Positions 17,371 through 24,751 of a stretch of 64,000 nucleotides of DNA are shown in pieces. The notes under the pieces are model-generated. The model saw nothing but the letters and a program-made list of their open reading frames with translations, was not told the DNA's origin and searched no databases. Origin of the DNA: Paenarthrobacter sp. PH39-S1 (lineage in GTDB: Bacteria > Actinomycetota > Actinomycetes > Actinomycetales > Micrococcaceae); assembly GCF_030063245.1 (NCBI RefSeq), contig NZ_JASISR010000010.1, positions 62,001-126,000 of the forward strand, given 5' to 3'. The translations under genes and the position numbers were made by a program. Position 1 is the stretch's first letter, and every line of letters begins with the position of its first letter.

Positions 17371-18725
17371 CCAGCTGGACCAGTCCCGACCCAACACCTG
17401 TTCATGCCCTGGATGGACCCGCACTCGACGAGTTGGAGCTCCTGCTCGGTGGGCTATTCGCGCCGGCGCATGGCTATTGCCTGCCGGGACAGGCGCCACC
17501 TTCCTGGCCTGACAACTTCACCTTGGCGGTGCCCGTCGGGCTGGGCGAAACGGCACGGATCCAAGGAGCGCTAGTCCTCTCCGATCCGGATGGAACACCC
17601 TTGGCCCGGCTCACTATCAGCGACTCCACCCACCTGTCCGCCACGGTAATGAACCTCGCCGGCGAGCTGGTCCCCTTACGCCCGGCCGAGCACCCGCCGG
17701 CCAGAGGATTGCGGCTGACGCAGCCGCTGCCAAAACCGGCGGGGCGCAGGACACTTCTCGCCGCCTTTTCTGGTCAACCGCGGGCGGCGCAGATGGCCAT
17801 GACGGCTGCAACAGCGAGGAGGGAAGAGGCGGACATTTGGTTCGTCGCCGTTTGTGGACCCCAGCCACATGGCCGCTACACGGTAACGGGTCTGATGACC
17901 ACGCTTGAACAATGTGCTGCCCAGCTTCCGGATTCCTCGGTCGGACTGGTGATTATGCCTACCTCCGTGGATGCGATGGACCGGCACGACCGTCTCCTGC
18001 GCGGGCATGTTCTGGCGAATCTGGGCGCGGACGTGCTGCTGGACTTCACGGAACTGGCGGAAACGCCGGACCGCGTCCCGGCGCAGCAAGCTGGCGTCCC
18101 TGGCATGGGTGCCGTGGTCTTCCTGACCGGGCTCTCCGGTTCGGGGAAATCGACCATCGCACGCGCGCTGGCCGGCCACCTGCAGCACAGCGACAGGCGG
18201 CCCGTGACGTTGCTGGACGGAGACGATGTCCGCCGGCTCCTGTCCTCCGGGCTGGGGTTCAGCAAAGAAGACAGGGAGATCAATATCCGGCGCGTTGGCT
18301 GGGTTGCCTCACTCATCGCCCGGTCCGGGGGGATCGCCGTCTGTGCGCCGATCGCCCCGTTTGATGCCACCCGTCAGGAGGTCCGCGCCATGGCTGCGGA
18401 TGCAGGGACGTTCCTGCTGGTGCATGTCTCCACTCCGCTGCAGGTATGTGAACAACGGGACCGTAAGGGCCTGTACGCCCGGGCGCGGGCCGGCAACCTG
18501 CCCGACTTCACCGGAATCGATTCACCGTACGAAATACCCGAGGATGCGGACGTCGTCATCGATACCTGGTGCACCGGCGTCCAGGAGGCCGCGGAGCAGA
18601 TCGTGGACGCACTGGCCCTGCGTGCAAAACCGGAGCGCTCGACACCTGAGCGATCAATGCAAGAGCCATGCCCCGCAGTCGCCGACAGCAGGCTCGACGG
18701 TGCCCGGCTCACCGTAGCCCGCTGA
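17367..18725 (+). CDS. cysC: adenylylsulfate kinase with ATP-sulfurylase-like N-terminal region
   Basis: 452 aa. The C-terminal about 200 residues are a canonical APS kinase: Walker A TGLSGSGKST (about 254-262), LLDGDDVRRLLSSGLGFS, REINIRRVGWVA, CAPIAPFDATRQ and KGLYARARAG. This makes PAPS from APS. The first about 245 residues resemble the PUA-like and catalytic-fold parts of ATP sulfurylase (IQGALVLSDPDGTPLARLTI), but I see no HxGH-type active site, so this part is probably non-catalytic. The start is TTG 17367, with GGAG 6 nt upstream, within the TTGA overlap with tauE; no ATG or GTG nearby fits. Sulfate adenylation itself would be done by CysDN. Confidence 0.9.
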   Translation: MTSWTSPDPTPVHALDGPALDELELLLGGLFAPAHGYCLPGQAPPSWPDNFTLAVPVGLGETARIQGALVLSDPDGTPLARLTISDSTHLSATVMNLAGELVPLRPAEHPPARGLRLTQPLPKPAGRRTLLAAFSGQPRAAQMAMTAATARREEADIWFVAVCGPQPHGRYTVTGLMTTLEQCAAQLPDSSVGLVIMPTSVDAMDRHDRLLRGHVLANLGADVLLDFTELAETPDRVPAQQAGVPGMGAVVFLTGLSGSGKSTIARALAGHLQHSDRRPVTLLDGDDVRRLLSSGLGFSKEDREINIRRVGWVASLIARSGGIAVCAPIAPFDATRQEVRAMAADAGTFLLVHVSTPLQVCEQRDRKGLYARARAGNLPDFTGIDSPYEIPEDADVVIDTWCTGVQEAAEQIVDALALRAKPERSTPERSMQEPCPAVADSRLDGARLTVAR

Positions 18726-18764
18726 CGCCGTCGCCCCCTCGTTACCTCCGCATTGATGACGCAC

Positions 18765-18799
18765 CTGGCGCCCATATCCCCGAGGGACATGGGCGCCAG
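18765..18799. terminator. hairpin between convergent cysC and LAL1
   Basis: CTGGCGCCCAT and ATGGGCGCCAG form a perfect 11-bp stem around a 13-nt loop region that itself pairs CC/GG. It sits 40 nt after cysC and before the convergent LAL regulator stop, so it can act on both strands. No T-run follows. Confidence 0.6.
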
Positions 18800-18886
18800 A
18801 TGTGATATCGACGGGAACAGGGCTCAGGTTGCGGATTCTTCCACGCGTGCCGTGCTCCTGCGGCCAGGGCTCACGGTCTGCCCCAG

Positions 18887-21592
18887 TCAGGCGAAGGTGT
18901 CTTTGAGTTCCGCCCTTGACGTGACCTGGAGCTTGCCGTAAATCTGATACAAATGGCCTTCCACGGTGCGCACAGAAATGTGCATTTTGGCCGCGATGGC
19001 CCGGTTACTGACTCCCGCCGCAGCCCAGGCCGCGACCTCCTGCTCCCGCGCGGTCAAAGCCTCCCCGTCCTCGCTGGACCGCTTGACGCCACCGAGCTTC
19101 TCCAGACTCCCGCGGATGAACTGCTGGGCCACCCTCATCATGTTGCGGTCCGCGGCATCGGCGGCAAATTTCAGCGCGGCGCGGGCGGCGTCACGGGCGA
19201 ACAGGTCGTCCCCGCTGCCCGAGGCGGCTTCCGCCACGGCGGTCAGTACGCCGGCGTCCATGCTCAGCAGTCCAGTGCCGTAGTCCTGACATTGCTGCGC
19301 AAACGGTCCATGGATGCCCGATGCCACATCGACCAGCCGCTGTGCACCGGTGGTGCTGCCAAGACGAACGGCCGCATGGACGAACAGCAGTTCGGCGGAC
19401 GATGCCTGGCACCGGCGCTCCTGATCGGCAAGGCTGAACAGCCTCACGATGGCCTTTTCTTTGGAGGCCAGCTCCGCCGAGGCCAGTATTTGGAAATACG
19501 CACACCCGCTCGCCAGCATCCGCGATGTCCGGACTCTCGGTGGTTTGCCGCTGTTCAGGCACTCCAATGCCCGGTCATTGTCTCCTTGCAAGGCGTAGGC
19601 ATACGCTGCCGCGGCACTCGCAAGCGCCGAAGTCCCGTCCGGATCCAGCTGCCGGAGCTGGCTGGCTGCCGGCAGCAGATGCTCCAGGGCCTCCTGCGTG
19701 CGGCCCCGGTAGGCGAAAAGCAGCCCGTCTCCAAGTTCGGCAAACGCCGCCGCGCGGGCACCCGTAAAGGTGCAGGAGTACATAGCAACGTCGGGAACTG
19801 CCCGGACCGGGGCAGCCGTTCCGGTCAGGATGGCCAGTAGTATGGCCGAGTCCGCAACCTCCCAGCGCGGCGGCAGGACGTCATACCCGGCAGACCGCGC
19901 GCCCACCTCATGAGCCAGCTTGACCGCTTCCGTCTGGCGTCCGGTAAGGGTCTGAATTTCGCACAGCAGGCTTCCCGCATGACGTCTTTGGTCCCTGCTG
20001 CGCCCTGACGCGTGGATTCTGGCCAATTCCGCCGCAAATTCGACGTAGCGGCCGCCATAAATCCCCAGTTCTGCCCGCGCCAGGATCAGCTCCTCATTAA
20101 AATTCGCCAGCTTGTCCGGGTCCAAGCCCTCACTCCCGCTGCACCGGTTCAGCCGCGCTCCCACCGCATCGAGGATTGCCTGCGGATCCGGTTGTTGTGT
20201 TTCCGAAGACCTGACGAGCCTGGAACGCATGAGCTGAATCTCCACCCATTGCGCCAGCGGCATGTGATCCGAGAGCAGGCCCTGGCTGAACAGGACGGAA
20301 CGGGCCGATTCAATCTCGCCCAATGCCATCAGCGCGCGGGCCTCCTGCGCGACCGCCTCCAACCGCTGCGCCGGGTCCCGCAGGACGGCAACAAAGTTCA
20401 GCGCGGTTTCCGGGTTGCCGGAGCAATTGGCCAGCCGGGCCGCGCGCAACGCCAACTCTGGGGCAAGGGCCAGGCCGCAACTCAAAGCCCACGCTGCCAT
20501 GGACAATTCTTCGGACTCTGTCACAACCGTCTTGACCAGTATCGCGGCCACCGTGTGATGGAGGTCCCTGCTTCTTCCGATCGCCACCTGGCTGCGGAGG
20601 ATGTGGACGATCAGCCGGTTGGAGAGTCTGACCCGGGACGGCTCGCCCCGGGTGATGTCCAGATATCCGCGCTGCTCAAGTGAGTTGATGGCCAATGGAT
20701 CACCGACGCCCAGCAGCCGGTCGAGAGTCAGGCCGCCGGAAAGCGCCAGAACGTCCATGACCAGACATTCCTGCTGTGAAAGCGAGTTAAGCGAAGTCAT
20801 CACGGTGTCCGCAACCGTGGTGCTGTATTCGAACGGCTTACCGGTGAGGACCCAGATGCCATCCTGCTGCACGACCGTTTTGGCGGCTATCTGTTCCGGC
20901 AGGATGACTTCCGCGAAACGCGGATTTCCTCCGCTTGCTTCCCACAGCGCCTCGGACAGGGCTCGGGAGACCTTGGCATCGAGTGCGGCGACCAGCCACT
21001 GCGCCATTTCGTATTCATTGAAGGGCTGTACTTCCACCCTGCGCACCAGACCATCCTTCCACAGCCCGACGATGCCGCCGGGAGCCGTGGCCAGGTCCTC
21101 GCAGGCGGCCAACAAATGCACGGTTCCGTTGGCGGTCAGCTGACTGACGACCAGGGCCGTCAGCTCGTCAAGGTACTGCGCGTTATCGACACACAGGATG
21201 ATGTCGCGCCCATGGGCCCTGGTCCGCAGCAGCTTGGTGAGTCCCCGCAGGACAGCCAATGGGTTTCCCACCACGTCTTCGTCAAGATCGTTAAGCAGTG
21301 AGCTGAACGCCCCGTACGGCATGTCGGAGGCCATCGAGCTGCCTCGCACCTGCACTATGTAAGCGTTCTCGCCCAACTGCGCGGCTGCTTTTCTGGTCAG
21401 AAACGTCTTACCGGCGCCGTACTCCCCGACGAGAATAACCCCGCACCTGGTGCTGCCGGTCAGAACCGTCACGATGTCGTCGACGAGCAGTTGCCGACAG
21501 TAGGAGGAGTTTTCAATCTTCTGCCGGATAATCCTAAATACGGAATCCTGTGAAATGGATTTGCCCGCGCCAGCAATACCTGAGTGCAACAT
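18887..21592 (-). CDS. LAL-type (large ATP-binding LuxR) transcriptional regulator 1
   Basis: 901 aa. The N-terminal AAA/STAND ATPase has Walker A LVGEYGAGKTFL (about 56-66) and Walker B DIILCVDNAQYLDE. A long helical, TPR-like middle follows, and a LuxR helix-turn-helix ends the protein (LTAREQEVAAWAAAGVSNRA, then SVRTVEGHLYQIYGKL). Such MalT-like proteins bind ATP and an inducer and activate promoters. I chose ATG 21592 with AAGG 8 nt upstream; ATG 21607 has no ribosome site. A -10-like TAAGTT lies at 21634-21639. The same architecture recurs in the next two genes. Its neighbour is the PAPS/EPS locus; the regulated genes are not shown by sequence. Confidence 0.9.
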   Translation of the reverse strand: MLHSGIAGAGKSISQDSVFRIIRQKIENSSYCRQLLVDDIVTVLTGSTRCGVILVGEYGAGKTFLTRKAAAQLGENAYIVQVRGSSMASDMPYGAFSSLLNDLDEDVVGNPLAVLRGLTKLLRTRAHGRDIILCVDNAQYLDELTALVVSQLTANGTVHLLAACEDLATAPGGIVGLWKDGLVRRVEVQPFNEYEMAQWLVAALDAKVSRALSEALWEASGGNPRFAEVILPEQIAAKTVVQQDGIWVLTGKPFEYSTTVADTVMTSLNSLSQQECLVMDVLALSGGLTLDRLLGVGDPLAINSLEQRGYLDITRGEPSRVRLSNRLIVHILRSQVAIGRSRDLHHTVAAILVKTVVTESEELSMAAWALSCGLALAPELALRAARLANCSGNPETALNFVAVLRDPAQRLEAVAQEARALMALGEIESARSVLFSQGLLSDHMPLAQWVEIQLMRSRLVRSSETQQPDPQAILDAVGARLNRCSGSEGLDPDKLANFNEELILARAELGIYGGRYVEFAAELARIHASGRSRDQRRHAGSLLCEIQTLTGRQTEAVKLAHEVGARSAGYDVLPPRWEVADSAILLAILTGTAAPVRAVPDVAMYSCTFTGARAAAFAELGDGLLFAYRGRTQEALEHLLPAASQLRQLDPDGTSALASAAAAYAYALQGDNDRALECLNSGKPPRVRTSRMLASGCAYFQILASAELASKEKAIVRLFSLADQERRCQASSAELLFVHAAVRLGSTTGAQRLVDVASGIHGPFAQQCQDYGTGLLSMDAGVLTAVAEAASGSGDDLFARDAARAALKFAADAADRNMMRVAQQFIRGSLEKLGGVKRSSEDGEALTAREQEVAAWAAAGVSNRAIAAKMHISVRTVEGHLYQIYGKLQVTSRAELKDTFA

Positions 21593-22000
21593 GTTTGAGA
21601 CCTTCATATCCAGTTGGGGGTGCTGCTAAACCAAACTTACGAAAGTCCCGCCTCCATGGCACGAGTAGAAAGTACTCCATTTCCCAGTATTTTCACAGGC
21701 GGCCCGGGACAGGTGTACTCAGTACTCTGGAGGATGCCTGCTTTTAGGGACCAAGTAGTCACGGCGCTACAGGGCAGGCGGACGGTAGCGGTCATCATCC
21801 AGGCCGCCATGGCGTGATGACAACCCTTTGAGTACAGGCAGCGGCAGCGACATTGAACGGCGCGTTACAAGGACCGGACCGGACCGCGAACGGGACCGGA
21901 CCGCGAACGGGACCGGGACCGGACCGCGAACGGGACCGGACGGCGAAGGGCACGGCGAAGTTCACGCCCGTGCTGGGCGTCCAACAGGAAAGGGGTCTGG
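21593..22000. promoter_or_regulatory. 408-bp intergenic region upstream of LAL1
   Basis: On the minus strand a -10-like TAAGTT occupies 21634-21639. Upstream of it are three GTACTC hexamers (plus-strand reading 21672-21677, 21715-21720, 21722-21727), the last two 7 bp apart, possible operators. Further up is the 17-bp tandem repeat listed separately. No coding frame is convincing. Confidence 0.4.
21876..21949. repeat. 17-bp tandem repeat, four copies
   Basis: Unit GGACCGGACCGCGAACG at 21876-21892, 21893-21909 and 21916-21932, with a degenerate fourth copy at 21933-21949 and a 6-bp insertion (GGACCG) after the second. It lies directly downstream of the LAL2 stop and upstream of LAL1. Role unknown. 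Confidence 0.8.
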
Positions 22001-24706
22001 TCAGTGAAGGGCGTTTGGCGACGTCAGCCCGACCACGAAGCCCAGCTCCTGGCGCCCGGCAATGCCAAGCTTGGCATAGCTGCGGTACAGATGGCCCTCA
22101 ACGGTACGCACGGACGAGTGCAGCTGATCGGCTATTTGCCGATCCGTCAGCCCCTCAAGTGCCAGTGAGGTAATGGCCCGTTCCCGGGGCGTCAGGATTT
22201 TTTGGATGTTCAAGGCTTCCGGAGACTGAGCCTGCGGCTGCCCCAGGTCATTGGAGCAGGCGTTCCGCCCTGCCTCCGCCCAGGCGGCGTTCCGGATGTC
22301 TCCATCCCGTTTTGACAGGCGGGACGCCACGCCAAAACATTCCGCGGCCAAAGGCGTCAGGGCTACGGCGCGCAGCGTTTCTGCCGCACGGATGAAAGCT
22401 GCAGCGCCGCCGTCGTCAAGTGCCTGCCCATATGCCAGCAGCGCGGCGGCCCAGGGACCTTCGCAGTCCGCCGCGACCGAAAGGAAGCGCGGCAGCCGGG
22501 ATCTGTCATTAAGGCTGATGCACAGGAAGAGCGCCTGCAGCTCCACCGCCTTGGTTGCGTCATCGGAGAGCAGATCGGCCACGTCATGAAGCTCGTCAAG
22601 CCCGGTTCCGTCCTTGGCGCAATATTCCTTGCCTGCCGCCATAAAGGCGTCCGCGTACCAGCGCGTCAACTTTGGACCGCCGTGTCCGGCCACCTCGAAT
22701 TCGGCCAGCAGCTGACGGGCGGCAGCTACCTGCCCCAGTGCAGCGGAAGCAAAGAATGCCATCGCTACGCACAGCTGGAAGAGCTGCTGGGGATCGTTGT
22801 TGCGGACGGCTTCCACCCCTGCCAGCACCACGTCCAGGGCCTGGGCGTACCGCTGCTGCCGAAGCAGGAGAAAGCACCGGGCAACGTAGAATCCGCCCCC
22901 GAAGGGGATCAGCCCACGGCCGGAGTCCACGACAAACCGTTCCAGGGCCGCGTCCACGCCTTTCCAGTCGCCGGCGTCGAGCAGGCACAGAACCAGCCGC
23001 AGGGAAATGAATTCGGCGAAGAAAAAGACCTGTTCAGACCCGCCTTGGAAGAGGCCGCTGGCCTGCTCCAGCTTGACGCGTGCCTGGAGGGGCAGTCCGC
23101 GGGCGCACAGCCACTCCGCGCGCATAACCAGGATGAAAACCTTGGTTTCCGTCGTCCGCAGGTGCGCCTGCGAATGGTGCTCCAATACCTGAAGCTTGTC
23201 TCCGAGGGCGCTGAAGTCTCCCGCGGCGGACAGCGCCATTAGTTCGTGCAGGGCGCTGTGGTCCTCGATCTTCCGCAGAATCAGCACCGACTCATCCTGG
23301 CTGGCCGCCGCGACCCTTTTCCCTGCGGCCCGCAGCCGTTGAGCATCCCGCAGGAGCTCCTCCGCCGGGTGCTGCAATGCGGAACGGGTGCTGCCCCACA
23401 GCAGGCTTCCATCGACCAGATCCTCCAAGGTGGATCCCGTCGCGAAGCCTGGCTCCAGCAAGGCGGCGGCCGCGCTGTAATCGCCCCGGTTATAGTGCGC
23501 CCTGGCCATAATGACCTGTGCCCGCAGCTGATATCCCGGCCCTGTCACCTGTGCGGCCGCCCGCTGGGCCAGATCATTGTCGAAAAGCTGACTGGCGAGG
23601 GTAGCCGCCCGGATCAGCAACCGATCTGGAACCGCCAGACCGCAATCGAGTGCCCAACTGACCCGCCGCAGCAAGCCTTCCGTATCCTCGGGTTCCTCTG
23701 CGAGCTCGGTGAGTAATTGTGCTCGGAGAACCAGGCTTCGCGGCACCGACACCAGGGTGCGGATGGCTTCCCCATAGAGTGGATGCCAAAGCCGCAGGAC
23801 ACGGACAGCATCCCCCGTGATGGTGATGAGCTGGTGCTCCACCAGAGCTGCGACCGCCGCCGCGCCACTGATGGCCACCACTGCCTGCTGGTCTACGGGC
23901 TCAGCCAACGCGACCAGCTGCAGGGCCTCGCGCTCCGCGTCGGAAAGGCGCAGAAAACGGCGTCGCATGACGTCCTTGAGCGCGCTGCCGCGTGGCAGAT
24001 CGCCTGCAAAAAGCCAAACACCGCGCTGGAGCATCAGGCTGCCCGATTCGCGGGACTCGTCGAGAAGAACCTGCACCAACATCGGGTTTCCCTGCGAACT
24101 CCGCCACAGAATATCGCTGCTGCTGGCCGCCACAACGTCCCCGAGAACCGTCTGGCACATCTGGTTGACCTGGTCCCGGCTCAGCGGCGGCAGTTCAAAC
24201 CGCTCGGCGATTCCGTCGTACCAAAGCCTGTTCAGGTCCTGCGGCGGCCCCGGCTGTTGCCGCGAGGTGATCAGGACCTTGGCCCAGCCGGCAGTGGCCA
24301 GCTCCGCGATGACCGTGGCGCTCCCTTCATCGAGGTGGTCGGCGTCATCGACAACGAGCAACAGGGGGTGTGACTTGAGGTGGTGGGATTGTTCCAGCCG
24401 CGTCCACATTGCCCGCAGAATGGACACCGGCGAATTGCCTTCGTCGATCTGCAGATCAGTCAAAAATGGTGCCAGTACGCCGAATGGAACCTTGGCCAGC
24501 GATGAGCTGGCATGGACGTTCATAACGGACATTTCCTGCTGCAGCAGCTCTGCCACCCGGCGGCTGGTCACCGACTTTCCGAAACCGGAATCGCCGATAA
24601 AAAAGACGCCGCCCATGCCGGGTGACCGGATGGCATTGATCGCGCCCTCAATAATATGTTCCCTGCCAATGAGCGTCCTCCCGCCAAGCTCCTTGGTGCC
24701 GATCAT
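22001..24706 (-). CDS. LAL-type LuxR transcriptional regulator 2
   Basis: 901 aa with the same plan as its neighbours: Walker A FIGDSGFGKSVT near residue 40, Walker B LLLVVDDADHLDE, a helical middle region and a C-terminal LuxR helix-turn-helix (LTPRERAITSLALEGLTDRQ, then SVRTVEGHLYRSYAKL). ATG 24706 has AGGA 8 nt upstream. It starts 45 nt after the LAL3 stop, so the two probably share a transcript from the promoter near 27660. Walker motifs are intact, so ATP binding is expected. Effector and targets are unknown. Confidence 0.9.
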   Translation of the reverse strand: MIGTKELGGRTLIGREHIIEGAINAIRSPGMGGVFFIGDSGFGKSVTSRRVAELLQQEMSVMNVHASSSLAKVPFGVLAPFLTDLQIDEGNSPVSILRAMWTRLEQSHHLKSHPLLLVVDDADHLDEGSATVIAELATAGWAKVLITSRQQPGPPQDLNRLWYDGIAERFELPPLSRDQVNQMCQTVLGDVVAASSSDILWRSSQGNPMLVQVLLDESRESGSLMLQRGVWLFAGDLPRGSALKDVMRRRFLRLSDAEREALQLVALAEPVDQQAVVAISGAAAVAALVEHQLITITGDAVRVLRLWHPLYGEAIRTLVSVPRSLVLRAQLLTELAEEPEDTEGLLRRVSWALDCGLAVPDRLLIRAATLASQLFDNDLAQRAAAQVTGPGYQLRAQVIMARAHYNRGDYSAAAALLEPGFATGSTLEDLVDGSLLWGSTRSALQHPAEELLRDAQRLRAAGKRVAAASQDESVLILRKIEDHSALHELMALSAAGDFSALGDKLQVLEHHSQAHLRTTETKVFILVMRAEWLCARGLPLQARVKLEQASGLFQGGSEQVFFFAEFISLRLVLCLLDAGDWKGVDAALERFVVDSGRGLIPFGGGFYVARCFLLLRQQRYAQALDVVLAGVEAVRNNDPQQLFQLCVAMAFFASAALGQVAAARQLLAEFEVAGHGGPKLTRWYADAFMAAGKEYCAKDGTGLDELHDVADLLSDDATKAVELQALFLCISLNDRSRLPRFLSVAADCEGPWAAALLAYGQALDDGGAAAFIRAAETLRAVALTPLAAECFGVASRLSKRDGDIRNAAWAEAGRNACSNDLGQPQAQSPEALNIQKILTPRERAITSLALEGLTDRQIADQLHSSVRTVEGHLYRSYAKLGIAGRQELGFVVGLTSPNALH

Positions 24707-24751
24707 CCGGGATTCCTGTCACAACGGTTTGCCATGCTGCGCCCGATACGG

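Noticed and set aside
21876-21949. CRISPR array
   Set aside because: Repeats are back to back without spacers and no cas genes are near.
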